Shown here piece after piece: positions 23,431 through 35,702 of a stretch of DNA of 64,000 bases (position 1 is its first letter; every line of letters begins with the position of its first letter). Made by a program: the position numbers and the translations under genes. This stretch comes from Cephalotus follicularis (lineage: Eukaryota; Streptophyta; Magnoliopsida; Oxalidales; Cephalotaceae), in assembly GCA_001972305.1 (NCBI GenBank), contig BDDD01002363.1, positions 1 through 64,000 on the forward strand. The letters run 5' to 3'. Below the pieces are notes generated by a model. It was given only the letters and a program-made list of their open reading frames with translations. It ran no database searches and was not told the DNA's origin.

Positions 23431-24266
23431 TATTCAAGATATTATATCATATGGGAACATTTCTTGTTTTCTGATTTCTGATCATATTCCTAATTCTTGA
23501 TATTTGATTTGCACTCTGATCTACTTGTGACTATTGTACTCCTGTAGTCAGTTTAAGTTATGAGATCTGTTTAGTACCTTTAATGGTTGAGTTGCCTTTA
23601 TTGAAGTCTTGTTGATTTGTTCCGCCTTAATTATTGCATTATATATTCTTGATCATTCCTATATCGTTTTCATTCAGCACATTCGATTCTTCATGGATGT
23701 AACATGGAATGACTTGTCCCAACTCACTTAGTCATTTGGACTACCCATTCCCAGTTTTCCTTTTCAGATAATAGCGAGCAGTTGCTAAGATGGATTCAGT
23801 AGCGGATGGACCACGAGAGCAGGGCATGCTACCATTGTTTCAACACATGCGCAATATCTCAACAACAACATTTAAATTACGCATTTAATTATGTTTTTAT
23901 ATAAGTGAATTGCTTTTATGGTTCTGTTCTTAAAAAGGGCCGAGCCCTATATATTTTCTTTTCATGGTTGACGATTTGAGGAGGGTTAAGCCAAATTATA
24001 AACTGCTAATTCCTCCTTCGGGAGTGTGTTTTTATAAATTGCGTTTTCTTTACAGGGGGCATAATATGATAAACGGATACTACATGCCCGATTTTCATAA
24101 AATTTTAAGAGTTTGAAATTTTTTTCAAGTTTTTGCAAAAAGTTGAAGTTTATGATGGTTTTAAGAAGTTTCAAATAGGTTTCAAGTTATCACATGGAGG
24201 TTTTCGAAAGGAGGCTTGGCACGTGATGATCACATCCGTCTCTGTTGGGTTGGGTGTGACATATAT

Positions 24267-24278
24267 TGGTATCAGAGC
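24267..24278 (+). promoter_or_regulatory. E4 primer binding site (initiator tRNA-Met)
   Basis: tggtatcagagc, a perfect complement to the plant initiator tRNA-Met 3' end, five bases inside the LTR end. Confidence 0.9.
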
Positions 24279-25674
24279 GATGCTTTAGATTCTCTAGACT
24301 TTTAAAGTGAAATGTTTTCAAAATTTTGAAGAAAAGAGGAAATGATTTTAAACTCATGCATATTATGCATTGTATCATAGTCATGTGTTCGGTAGTATGC
24401 CTCGTGGTCAAGGAGATGTGTCCCATTGTGGGCAATGATAGTGAGATATTTTAAGGTGACCAGATAGACGGCTCATGTAGAATTAGACTAAGATGTAAGG
24501 ACAAGGATTCTAAGACCGAAGGTATTCTAGGAGGTTATCTTTGTATTGGGTAGCGACCGAGTTAGCCGCGAGGATGATACCTTTTCCAGTCACTTTATTA
24601 ATTAATGCGTTTGAGCCAGAGTTCTAGCGGGCTATAGCCTAGTTATTATAGACTTTATGAGCTATTAGAGCACGATGCTCAGAACATAGTACTTTAAATG
24701 CATTAGAGTAACTCTTTCAAAGTTCTTGCATACGTTTCAAAACGGAATCGCAGTGACGAATCGTTGATAGTGACGAATTGTTAGAAGAGATTCAGGCAAC
24801 TATTATAGTACGTTTCTGTTTGAGACTTCGTAGAAACGTTAGCAGACTACAATGAAGGATTTAGCCTATAAGGGCTACATCTAGGAGACATTACCTATTA
24901 TGGACGAATGTCGGCCCTACGTAGATCATTTTAGAGAGGGATTCGAACCACAAGCAGATATGGGTTGAATTGATTAAAGACTACGATTACGCTAACGAAT
25001 ACGCCAGGGCAATGTAGACACGGTTACAGATGCTTTGAGTAAGAATTTTTCTACATTTCTTGCTCATCTTCGAATGAATTGTCCATTGTGTTAGAGGGGT
25101 CAGATCATTGCATGTGAACCTGTCAGCCTTATTCATGGGATATTCGCCGAGTGTTGATTAAGTTGCCTATGATAAAAGCTATCATGCTAGTGACATGAAA
25201 CTTCCACAACGTTAAATGGTTGGTAATACTAGATTTACTCATGTCAGGATATTATTGATAAGAGCAATACGTGAGGGGCTACTAATATTTCTAAGTAGGC
25301 TGAAGAGTTCGCAGATAGATGTCACATGGATATGAAGTTTCAGCTTGATGAAAAGTGTTCTTATGGGCATTATTTACAAGATTGATTAAGTTTGGGATAC
25401 GCAAAGGGCTTAGTTTCAACCACATGTATCTATGATAACTTTAATGTCTCAGTATTGAGGAAGTACTTCGAACATTGAGTAAGTTTGTTAGTTGTGGACT
25501 GGTCAGAACTGAAATGTAAGAAAGTAACAGTACAGATTCATGTTATACGAGATCAGGCCTTTTAGAGGAATCATGAGGTAGAAATTCTTCCTGGGAGAGT
25601 AAGAATGAGATGAGCAGATAGTACCTAGATTTCTCCCCCGAGTGATGTGAGTAAATTTTGAGGACAAAATTTTT
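24279..25674 (+). pseudogene. E4 internal region: relics of gypsy RNase H and integrase
   Basis: No long frame survives. Near 24965-25055 the remains of an RNase H end are readable in two frames (WVELIKDYDY, then GNVDTVTDALSK), matching the WxELxKDYD...KANVVADALSR segment of plant gypsy polyproteins. Near 25160-25210 VAYDKSYHASDMK matches the integrase FAYNxSYHAS region. Between them about 1 kb of expected sequence is missing. A weak gag-like start (ATGCCTCGTGGTCAAGG, about 24396) is a guess. The remains show E4 descends from an autonomous gypsy element. Confidence 0.6.
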
Positions 25675-25688
25675 AAAGTGGGGGAGAT
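25675..25688 (+). promoter_or_regulatory. E4 polypurine tract
   Basis: aaagtgggggagat, immediately upstream of the 3' LTR start tgtgacacc and preceded by the common gaggacaaaatttt sequence. Confidence 0.85.
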
Positions 25689-28600
25689 TGTGACACCCCG
25701 TATCGCTTTTACGTGGTTGACATACTAAAGACATGAGTATATTATTGTAGTTATTATTATTATTAATTATTATTATATTTGTTATTATTATAAAAAAAAT
25801 TAAAATTTAGTGAAGTGCCCGACGCTTTCTAGAAAGCGCCAGGCACTTCAAATTAAAACAAGTGACACGGGCGCTAAGCGCCCGTGTGAAGAATAGAGAA
25901 GAGCAACAGAGTGGTCGCGAGAGAGAGAGTGGCGCCAGAGAAGAAGAGACGTTGGGTGGCGAGAGGCGTCAGGAAGAGAGAGAGAAAGCATCGGTCGGAG
26001 CTTCACTGCCAGGTAACCCTTCCTCTTCTTCTTCCTCTTTCTTCTCCCTTATATTTTCTTCTCTTCTGCCCCGAACGGCCACTGCCGTTCCTTCCCCACA
26101 GCCGATACAAACGTGGGTGGGACTGGTCTTCATTGTGGGGATCACCTCTACCAATTTTTGACGGCAGTTGAGGCGTCATTTTGTCAGAATTGGCAAGAAT
26201 TAGTGGGCTGGGTCAACTGAATGAGTTGACTCACTGCCGCCTGTGATGCCACGTTTGGAACCGAGTCAAGGCGAGTTTCGGTCACCAATGCGTAGGTCGA
26301 AGGTTGTGGAGGCCATTGGTGGCAAGACTAGAGCAAAGGCCTCTCAGCTGGAGCTCTGGCGAGGTGACAACAGCCGATTCTGACCGAGTTTCGGGCCGAT
26401 GGGCGTAGTACGGGCCTGGTGGACATCTTTTTTTGAAGCGGCCAGAATTGTTCGAAGATTGGCAAGTCGACTAAGTGAGTCAGACTCACTGCCGGCCGTG
26501 ACCGGGCGATTCTGCACCAAGTCACGGCGGCTCTTCGGTCGTAAAGTGTAGATTAGCCAATTTAGAGGCTGTTGGTGTGGTGGACGGGACTCTGGTAGGT
26601 TGGCCAGAATCTGGTCGGAGTTCCATTGACGAGTAGTGCTTTGCTATGTGTGTGTAGCATGTAACAGGAGTGTGATATTTCATGCATAGTTAAGGATTTG
26701 ATCATTGATAGTGGAGCTTCTAGTCCATGACGTGGATTTCGATAGCTGAACTAGATTTCAGCATCTAGCGAGATTCGGATCTTGTAGTTGATCCAGAGTA
26801 TCGATGAACTAGTTCGCGGGAGTTATTAGCCTTGATACAGTGAGTGGGACATTCCCTTCCTTTGTTTTACTTTGAGATTTCTTTTTATTGCATGTGCCCT
26901 GTTGGTTGTTTTATATCATGTTTTGGATGGGATTTTCATGCCCGGGCTGTCCTCTGTAAATCATATTTCTTGACTTGGCATGAGTATGTAAGGCTTGGAT
27001 TTTGGCTGAATTCGCTCACCTTTCTATTGTTATCGTTGCATTTGTGATGTTGTATTTGTTGTCTGTTTTATATCATGATTCGGTCGAGATTTGTATGCCC
27101 GTTTGTCCTTTGTTAAACATATTATTGAATTGAATAGAGTTTTGATTAATTGAGCAAGATTTGAATCCCCACATGTCATATGTTGAGCATGTTCATTGAT
27201 TATATGAGTCAGATTCTGGGTGACTGGACCACCTTCTAATATTTCCATTAGATATGGCCAGAGTAGTAGTGCCATTAGATATGGCCAGGGTAGACCAGAG
27301 CAGTATTTCCATTAGATATGACAAAGACAGGAGATATAGTAGTGCTATGAGATATGGAGGTGACATCAGATATTGCATCGGTGCATGAGAATGATGATAT
27401 ATGATGATGATATGAGATATGATGAGCTCATGACATGAGATGAGATGATATTCAGATGTTTAGTATAGTAGACCCCCGGGTGAGGGTAGAGGGTGAGTGC
27501 AGTACAGTTACCCCCGGGCGAGGGTAGAGGGTGAGTGCAGTATAGTAGACCCCCGGGTGAGGGTAGGGGGTGAGTGTAGTATAGTAGACCCCGGGCGAGG
27601 GTAAGGGGTGAGTACAGCGTAGTAGGCCCCTCGGGCGAGGGTAGAGGGGGTACTATGATGAGGCTAACATGATTCAGTATTGCCATTAGATATGGCCATA
27701 TAGGAATTGACGGACTTGCCATTAGATATGGCTAGATAGGAATCGACGGTTATATTGAATTGACGGATATATGTTGATGACAGCATAGCTGTACCAGCAT
27801 CTAGTATTCCAAATAGCACAGTAAAGTATTTTAGTCAGTACAGTAGTAACAGTATCTCAGACAGTACAGTAGTCTCAACATCCCAGACAGTACAGTAGTA
27901 CTAGTATCCTAGATATCACAGTAGTAACAGTATCAAGAGCAGCACAATAGTTTCAGTATTTCTATAAGCACAGTCGGCATAGTAGTATCAATATCCCAGT
28001 CAGCATAGTAGTATTGGCATTCCAGTTAGCACAGTTTGTCAGTAACTTCGATAGCACAGTATTGTTAGCATACCAGATAGTACAGTTGTGTCAGCATTCC
28101 AGATAGCACAGTTGTGTTAGCATCCCAGATAGCATAGTTGTGTCAATATTTCAGACAGTATAGATGAGCCAATATTCTAGATAATATATCATATGGGCAC
28201 ATTTCTTGTTTTCAGATTTCTGATCATATTCATAATTCTTGATATTTGATTCGCACTCTGATCTACTTGTGACTATTGTACTCATGTAGTACAAGTGTAA
28301 GTTATGAGATTTGTTTAGTACCTTTCATGGTTGAGTTGCCTTTATTGCAGTCTTTTTGATTTGTTCCGCCTTAATTATTGCTTTATATGTTCTTCATCAT
28401 TGCTATATCGTTTTAATTCAGCACATCCAATTCTTCATGGATGTAATAGGGAATGACTTGTCACAACTCACTTTGTCATTTGGACTAACCCCCTCCCAGT
28501 TTTCCGTTACAGATAATAGCGAGCAGTTGCTAAGACGGATTTAGTAGAGGATGGACCATGAGCGCAGGGCATGCTACCACTGTTTCAACACATGCACAAT

Positions 28601-29005
28601 ATATCTACAACAGCATTTAAATTATGCATTTAATTATGTTTTTATATAAGTGAATTACTTTTATGGTTCTATTTTTTAAAACGGCCGAGCCCTATATATT
28701 TTCTTTTCATGCTTGATGATTTGAGGAGGGCTGAGCCCAATTATAAACTGTTGATTCCTCCTTCGGGAGTGTGTTTTCATAAACTGCGTTTTCTTTACAG
28801 GGGGCATAGTCCGATAAAAGATACTACATGCCCGATTTTCGTAAAATTTTAAGAGTTAGAAATTTTTTTCAAGTTTTATCAAAAAGTTCAACTTTATGAT
28901 GGTTTTAAGAAGTTTCAAATAGGTTTCAAGTTATCACGTGGAGGTTTCTGAAAGGAGGCTTGCCACGTGATGGTCACATCCGTCTCGGTTGGGTTGGGTG
29001 TGACA
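25689..29005 (+). mobile_element. E4 3' LTR
   Basis: Same termini and repeat arrays as the 5' LTR, with many scattered substitutions and small indels, so E4 is not a very recent insertion. After 29005 the copia coding strand resumes on the minus strand. Confidence 0.9.
27463..27650. repeat. ~40-bp tandem repeats in E4 3' LTR
   Basis: Counterpart of 22743-22935, with four to five units of the cccccgggcgagggtag type. Confidence 0.9.
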
Positions 29006-29570
29006 CAACATAAACCTAATTCCAATCTACATTTCGAGAAGGTTTGTTTGCCTAACAGTTTTGTGAAAATTTCCACGACTTGTTCTTGAGTCGGTATGAA
29101 AATAAGTTAAATATCACCTTTTTCTATGTGATCTTTAATGAAGTGATATCTAATGTCAATATGTTTGGTTCTAGAGTGATGTTCGGGATTTTTACCTAAA
29201 CAAATTGTGCTAGTGTTGTCACACCTAATTCGCACTATTTCATAGCTGAAGTCATAGTTAGGGAGTTGTTGTTTCATCCACATTATTTGTGCGCATCAAC
29301 TTCCAGCGGCAATATACTCAGCTTCGGTAGTAGAAAGTGCTGCCGAGTTTTGCTTCTTGCTAAACCAAGAGATGAGCATATTACCTAAGAATTGACATGT
29401 GCCACTAGTGCTTTTTCTATCGACTTTATAACCCCAGAAGTCGGCATCAGAGTATGTGTGCAAGTCGAAAGAAGAATTTCTAGGGTACCATAATCCTAAA
29501 GTTGGTGTGTAGGCTAAATATTTGCAAATTCTTTTTACAGCATGCAAATGGGATTCCTTAGGGGAATCCT
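29006..29570 (-). pseudogene. pol: Copia RNase H domain
   Basis: The minus strand reads HAVKRICKYLAYTPTLGLWY, then a YSDADFWGYKVDRKSTSGTC segment (RNase H catalytic Asp) and ALSTTEAEYIAAGS, all signature copia RNase H motifs. A stop replaces a cysteine codon at about 29297-29299, and coding sequence continues through NTSTICLGKNP and HHSRTKHIDIRYHFI to about 29010, where E4 cuts in. It would degrade template RNA during reverse transcription. Confidence 0.9.
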
Positions 29571-30560
29571 GAAATCAAGCAAACAAGCAAACAATAAATA
29601 AGATATTCGGCCTGCTACATGTTAAATATAGCAAAGATCCTATCATACTTCTATATAATTTTTGGTCTATAGGTTTACCTTCTTCGTCTTTATCTAGCTT
29701 AGTAGTTGTGCTCATCGGAGTCTTACTCTTTTTAGCGCTTTCCCATCCTAACCTCTTCAGTACGTCCTTGATATACTTTGATTGGTTGATGAAGATCCCA
29801 TCTTTTATTTGTTCGACTTGAAGTCCTAGGAAGTAGTTGAGCTATCCCATCATGATCATTTCAAATTCCTCCTCCATAATCTTAGCAAAATCTTGCACAA
29901 CTTTTCATTAGTAGACCCAGAGATGATATCATCAACGTAAATTTGTACAATTAAGATTTTTTTATTAAATTTTTTTCGTAAAGAGTGTAATATATATTGT
30001 TCCTCTTTTAAAACTCTTTTCAAGCAAATAACCACTTAATTTTTCATACCAAGCTCTAGGAGCTTGTTTCAAGCCACATAGACCTTTAGACAGTTTAAAG
30101 ACATAGTTTGGAAAATGAGGGTTTTCAAAGCCAGGAGGTTGTTCGACATATACTTCCTCCTTTATTACACCATTTAAGAAGGAACTTTTAACTTCAATTT
30201 TAAAAAGAGTGAAGTCCTTAAAGGATGCATATGCAAGCAGCATACGTATGGACTCTAGTCTAACTACGGGAGCATATGACTCATCAAAGTCAATTCCTTC
30301 TTCTTTGGAATATCCCTTAGCAACTAGCCTATCTTTGTTTCTAATTATTATTCCTTGATCATCCACTTTATTTCGAAAAACCCATTTAGTACCTATTATG
30401 TTTTGGTCATTCGGTCTAGGTACTAGATTCCATACTTTGCTACGTTCGAATTGATTTAATTCTTCTTGCATAGCACTTATCCTGTTTTCATCTTTTTTGG
30501 CCTCTTCTATATTTTTAGGTTCTATTTGTGATAAAAATTCAATATAGTTATGATTCAAAC
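29571..30560 (-). pseudogene. pol: Copia reverse transcriptase
   Basis: Reading from 30558 down: an N-terminal EELNQFERSKVWNLVPRP segment, GTKWVFRNKVDDQG, RLVAKGYSKEEGIDFDESYA, VVRLESIRMLLAYAS, a substrate-binding KSSFLNG (normally DVKSAFLNG) and GLKQAPRAWYEKL. A frameshift in an A-rich run near 29960 then moves the catalytic YVDD (29928-29939) into another frame, followed by QSKYIKDVLKRLGW and YRSMIGSLLYLT. A stop near 29574 precedes RNase H. Most motifs survive, so degradation is moderate. Confidence 0.9.
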
Positions 30561-30835
30561 TAGACCTAGTAGTTACTCCTAGTCTAGGATTACCTAAGAT
30601 TGCTTCGTTGGGGGTGACCTCTTACTACTTTCAAAGTGTTATTGTTTGAAGGTTCTTGATAACTTGGGGAGGATTCTTCATTTATGGGTTCTTCCTTCTT
30701 CCTATTATCTAGATTTAGTTCATTAATTTTATTTTCTATAAATTCTAAAGAGTCAACATTTATAACTTCCTTTGGAAGTTTCAGGTTAGTTTCATCAAAG
30801 ACTACATGCATAGACTCTTCAACAACTAAGGTTCT
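30561..30835 (-). pseudogene. pol: Copia linker between integrase and reverse transcriptase
   Basis: A low-complexity, acidic and Asn/Ser-rich linker (for example ENKINELNLDNRKKEEPINE) with LKVVRGHPQRSN, a segment found before RT in SIRE-type polyproteins. It carries frame changes relative to both neighbours. Confidence 0.7.
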
Positions 30836-31640
30836 TTAATTAAAGCATCTATAAGCTCTACTATAAGTTGAATAACCAAGAAAGATACCTTCGTCGACTT
30901 TAGAGTCAAACTTACCGAGCTGATCCTTCCCATTGTTGTGGATGAAGCATTTGCATCCAAATGCATGAAAGTAACCAATGTTAGGCTTTCTCCCCCTCCA
31001 TAATTCATATGGAGTCTTTCTGAGAATTGGCCTTATCGATATACGATTTAGGATATAACACGAAGTATTTATGGCTTCAGCCCAAAAATATTTTGGCAAA
31101 GTATTTTCATTCAAAAGGGTTCTACACATTTCTTGTAGAGTTCTAATTTTCCTTTCAACAACCTCATTTTGTTGAGGTGTTCTAAGCGTAGAGAACTCAT
31201 GTGTATAGCCGTTTTCATTACAAAAGTTTTCAAATAAATGATTTTCGAATTCCTTTCCACGATCACTTGTAATTTTAAAAATAGAAGTGTCTTTTTCTTT
31301 TTGAACAATTTTGCAAAAGGTTGAAAACTCTTTAAAAGCTTCACTTTTGTGGGCAAGAAAAATAGTCCATGTATATCTAGAATAGTCATCGACTATGACC
31401 ATGGCATAAGATTTACCACCTAGACTTCTAATATCTATAGGACCAAATAAATCTATGTGTAAGAGTTGCAATGGCCTAGATGTAGAGACTATGTCTTTAT
31501 TCTTAAAGGATGCCCTAGTTTGTTTTCCATATTGACATGCGTCACAAATTTTATTCTTTTCAAAGCTAATTTTGGCAAGTGCTTTAACTAGTCCATGCTT
31601 TAAGAGCTTTGTAATGTTTGACATTCCTACACGACCTAAT
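30836..31640 (-). pseudogene. pol: Copia integrase
   Basis: A largely open frame of about 260 residues. It begins with the zinc-binding end (CDACQYGKQTRASFK) and holds the catalytic triad LLHIDLFGPI (Asp), ITSDRGKEFEN (Asp) and TPQQNEVVERK (Glu, normally NGVVERKNR), followed by the FWAEAINTSCYILNR and GCKCFIHNNGKD segments. It would insert element cDNA into chromosomes. It is the best-preserved domain of this element. Confidence 0.9.
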
Positions 31641-32083
31641 CTCCCATGCCATAGCTAACTATCCTCATTTATTGAAACTAAACATTTAACATTTTGTAAG
31701 TCATTTAAATTTACAATATATACATTTCCTTGTCTATGTCTTATGAACCTAGTTTGATCATTATTAATGTCTATCACTCTACACATATCCTTTTCAAAAG
31801 TGACTTTACAATCCTTGTCACATAATTGACTTATGCTCAAGAGATTGTGTTTAAGTCCATCAACATATAGTACATTATGAATAAGAGTTTGATTATTACC
31901 TATGGAGCCAAAACCTTTAATCTTTCCTTTTGCATTATCTCCAAAGGTGACATCTCCTCCTTCATTTGACTCAAAATTGACAAAAAGATTTTTGTCACCC
32001 GTCATATGCTTGGAGCATCCACTATCCAAATACCATTGTGTTTTCTTGGATAGTGCCTTTAAGCACATCTACAAAAAATAAAT
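31641..32083 (-). pseudogene. pol: Copia protease and GAG-pre-integrase segment
   Basis: The frame starts near 32068 with WYLDSGCSKHMTGD, the aspartic protease active site with the DSGCSxHMTG form typical of copia. HNVLYVDGLKHNLLSISQLC (GAG-pre-integrase) follows, and a stop separates it from the integrase zinc domain. It would cleave the polyprotein in the particle. Confidence 0.9.
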
Positions 32084-33484
32084 TTAAATGTTTTTTTGAG
32101 GTACCCAACTAGTTTTGGGTCCCTTTGGGTTAATCACAATGGTTCCTTTCAGAACCCAACTTTTCTTTATTCTGACAAAATTTGAGTCGTTCAAAATATT
32201 TCTCTTGTAAAAGCAAGAAGTGGAAACATGTCCTAGTTTACCACAGTTATTACAAGATACATTTATTTTTCTATTATGCATGATAATTCTTTTATGAAAG
32301 CAAGAGAATGATGTATGTCCGAGTTTACCACAATGGTCACAAAAAGTATTTATCCTTTTCTTGTTCATAGCATTTTTCTTATGATAGCATAGAGACGATG
32401 CATGTCCATATTTATTGCAATAACTACAAGAATTAATATCATTTCTCTTAATCATCGCATTTCTTTTATGATAACAAGAAGAAGATATATGTCCTATCTT
32501 ACCACAATATTCACAAGATTTTCACAACTTTCTTCTTGATAGGAATTCTTTCTACTTTATTCTTTTCTATCATTTCTTTCCTTTCAAATAAATTTTGATA
32601 ATGTTTTACATTATCCATCTCTTCGTATCCTAGTCCCGCTTTGTCAAAAACACACCTTTGCATTCCTAAGAGGTTTTCTAGCTTTTCACTACTACTAGAT
32701 AACATTGAAAAGGTTTTCTTTAGGGCATCTACTTCTACCTTAAGATTTTTATTTTCTTCTTCTAAGTGAGATACTTCATTTTCTACGAAGTCTATTTCTA
32801 CATCCTTAGAGTTGATTTCTTTAGTTAAATCAATTGTTTTTAGTTCATCATTTTCAATCGTCAAAGTTTTGACCTTTTTCTTTAAAGAGACAATCATAGC
32901 ATTATATTTCTCACACATAATAATAAGTTCATCGTAAGTTACCTCTTCATTTTCCTCCTCATCTTCATCCTCGAAAGCCACCAATGCCAATTGTCCCGCT
33001 TGTTCCCTTGTGTCCTCATCCGACCTTGATTCCTCGCTATCATCCCAAGTAGTGACCATTGCTTTCTTTTTCTTTATGAATTCCTTTTTCTTTAGTCAGG
33101 GGCAATCACTCTTGTACTGCCACGACTTGTTGCATTCGTAACATATGACTTCTTCCTTTTTGCTTGACTATCCCTTTGGATGAAATTTCTTGTTTGGTTT
33201 TCCACCAAATTTCTTTTTGTTGGCAAGGAACTTCTTGAATTTTCTTGTGAAGAGAGCAAGGTCTTCATCATCGTCATCTTCATCATCATCGGAGTCATCT
33301 ATTTCGGATGGTTTTAGGGCTGCCACCTTTTTCTTCTTTTTCTCATTCTCATCATCATCGACTCTCTTTTGCATAGTTAGCTAATAGGTCATTACTGACC
33401 CTATTAGATCCTCCGAGGGAAGGATGCTTAGATTCTTCGACTCTTCGATTGAGGTGACCTTGGGTAACCATGATCTAGGCAAGC
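32084..33484 (-). pseudogene. gag: Copia gag, C-terminal two-thirds, with zinc-knuckle array
   Basis: From 33484 down: LPRSWLPKVTSIEESKNLSI, a stop at 33381-33383, a Lys/Asp-rich block (33168-33374), a decayed knuckle (CYECNKSWQYKSDC, its His lost, about 33116-33160), a long acidic coiled segment (32530-33059), then four tandem knuckles of C-x2-C-x4-H-x4-C form between 32200 and 32510 (CEYCGKIGHISSSC, CSYCNKYGHASSLC, CDHCGKLGHTSFSC, CNNCGKLGHVSTSC), each separated by a short basic linker. A frameshift lies near 32515. This is typical of SIRE-type Gag. The N-terminal part is separated by E2 and E3. Confidence 0.9.
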
Positions 33485-34884
33485 TCTAACGCCCAGTAGC
33501 TATTTTTGGAGTCTAAGAAAAAACTTTTTCTATGGAGTATAATTTTGTTTTTATGGGCTTTGGACTTAATTGAGTTTGAAAGAAAGTTTAAGTGTTGATT
33601 TTTTTATTAGGCCCAAGTGTAATGTGTGATTAGTAGAAGTTGGAGGACTTAATAGCAAAGCTTGTTGAGGAAGATTCCAAGTCCCAAGGTTTAATGATGG
33701 CTTTTTTGGAGATTAGCAAAGAGATATTTTCTTTTCGGTGTTGGCTTTCCCTTAGCTTCGACAGGTTAGAGTGAGAGAGAGCTCTAGTTCTTCTTCTTCT
33801 TCTTCTTCTTTGTCTTTGATGAGCGGGAGGAGAACAGAAGTTTGAAACTTTCCAAGGTTAGCGGAGGAGCAGCCAAGCGCAGTAGCAGACGAGGAGAAAG
33901 AGGAGAAGTTTTTGTCAGAGTAAGCCAGTAAAGAATGCAGCTAAGAACTGTGAGTGGGACATCCTTTCTATGTTTTGTAACGACCCGATCCCGAAACCCG
34001 AGCCGTTACAAGAATCTGGGATGACTTTAACCATAACCCATGGCACAAACCGGTCATATAAATTTCCTTCTCTCATCTTGTCCTTTAATTTTTTTTCCAA
34101 CCACATCACGAAAGCAGAGGATTGGACGTCCACCTGCACCTCGGCTACGCACTACAGCGGACTAGCGCCACGCACCAAGGTCTTGCCTATCCTCTTCCTC
34201 CACGGCAGAGGACCAGACCTACAACAACTTGGACATAGCATTCATACATTCACACATACATGATAAAGGAAAGAGTATAATGAGACAGTCATTTTTATAG
34301 TGGTTCGGCACAGAAAATGTCTACGTCCACTTCCTCAATCATCCATGAGGTTCCACTAGTATGAAGTTCATTACATGCAGGGTTACATAGCTTAGCAAAT
34401 ACTGAGAATGAAAGGATAGCCACGCAGGCCGTACATAGCAGAGTAACCACACCAGACTTCATTCATTCAAGGGAGCTATGCCAAACCAGAAGCCACTGCT
34501 CAACAAAACCAGAGGACCACTCCAAGGATGTATTATAAAAAGGAGCAGAGGACTTCAACGAGCGGAGAGCCCCAACCCACCGTTTCATTAAATCCTTAAC
34601 ATTGTCATCCAAAACACCAACACGCACCGTATCACTTAGACCCGAGGAGAGCACCCACGTGTTCTACACATGATCACTTAACACCTTGGCCTAAGGTCAG
34701 AGGAAACACATCGTCCACAGACCTTCTCCTCTGCCCTTCTACAAGGAGCGCTTCTTACCATGATCAACGTATGAAACCCCTAGGCATCCACAGACCCTTT
34801 TCTCTCTAGACCCTAGATCACCACCTCTGCAATATACCAGACAAGGACCTCTGCAACATGTCAGACGAAGACCTCTGCAACATA

Positions 34885-35035
34885 TCAGACCACAAGGACT
34901 GCAAGGTACCGGGCCACAAGCCAGACCACAATCACTGCAAGGTACCAGACAACAAGCCAGACCACAACCTCTGCAAGGTACCAGACAGCAAGCCAGACCA
35001 CAACCTCTGTAAGGTACCAGAAAATGAGCACTGCC
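34885..35035. repeat. ~33-bp tandem repeat (GGTACCAGACA..AAGCCAGACCACAA)
   Basis: About four units with ggtaccagac, aagccagaccacaa and ctctgcaa, inside the solo LTR. The lysine/cysteine-rich reading frames across it follow the repeat period and are not considered genes. Confidence 0.9.
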
Positions 35036-35347
35036 TGCCCAGGAGCTCGGCACTTCAAGGGTACACACCCCTGCGACGTAGTTCGGCAAGTATGGCATGT
35101 CTTCCTTCAGGCATCATCCACAACAACAAGATGTAGAATACCCCAACAATTCCACTACCTGCTTGCAGAGAAGCCATGCACACATGCCCACTACAGAGTA
35201 CTAGACCATCCATGGACCAACAGCCCATCCAAGGATATCAAACCATCCACAGATGCCAACCCACTCCCAGCACCAGACCAGGTAGCCCGAGGAGAGTCAC
35301 GCCCGAGAAGGCATCTTCAACAAAACACCAGAGAAGCCACTTCACTC

Positions 35348-35505
35348 AGTCAACGCCCGAGGAGACCACCACAAAAGCAATGCCCGACGAGACCATCAGA
35401 CAAGCAATGCCCGAGAAGACCACCACACAAGTAATGCCCGGGAAGACCATCACACAAGCAATGTCCGGGGAGACCACCGTACCAGCAATGCCCGAGGACA
35501 AACGC
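35348..35505. repeat. 30-bp tandem repeat (CAATGCCCGAGGAGACCA)
   Basis: Five to six 30-bp units with caatgcccgagaagaccacc followed by acacaag. The 30-bp period keeps all frames open on both strands, producing spurious ORFs. Confidence 0.9.
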
Positions 35506-35684
35506 CAAGCATGGGATAACTACATTAGGTCCCTCCAACACTCAACTTACACTAAGGAGATGAAATCTCACCCCGGAGGCTCACCCGACAAAACATATTC
35601 AACAAAACCATAGTAAAACATCACATACCTCGGTCTCTCAATACCAGCTCCTGCAATGCTTACCAGTTCCTTGGAACTCCGAAT

Positions 35685-35702
35685 CCCCCCCCCCCCCCCC
35701 CC
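35685..35702. repeat. Homopolymer C run
   Basis: About 18 consecutive c. The length may be a sequencing or assembly artefact. Confidence 0.9.

Larger units (their letters stand above)
20988..24261 (+). mobile_element. E4 5' LTR
   Basis: Begins tgtgacacctcgtatcac and ends gggtgtgaca, followed by the primer site. It is repeat-rich: (att)n near 21051, short tandem units of ccattagatatggc (22535-22660 and 22965-23030), a ~40-bp unit with agtagacccccgggcgaggg (22743-22935), and a ~30-bp unit with cagtattccagatagcacag (23085-23430). Confidence 0.9.
20988..29005 (+). mobile_element. E4: large Ty3/gypsy-derived LTR element, internal region decayed
   Basis: LTRs 20988-24261 and 25689-29005 (about 3.3 kb each), primer site at 24267 and polypurine tract at 25675. 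Only 1.4 kb of internal DNA remains, with relics of RNase H and integrase. It is inserted in the copia element just after RNase H. The target duplication is not clean: acata precedes the 5' LTR, and acata occurs two bases beyond the 3' LTR end (29008-29012). Confidence 0.85.

Noticed and set aside
30826-31008. Extra small frame overlapping copia integrase
   Set aside because: It reads the integrase end in another frame and contributes no domain.
33190-33384. Serine/phenylalanine-rich plus-strand frame
   Set aside because: It is the antisense of the Lys/Asp-rich copia Gag block.
34739-35613. Several overlapping Cys/Pro-rich and Lys-rich frames on both strands
   Set aside because: They are produced by two tandem repeats with periods divisible by three inside a solo LTR.
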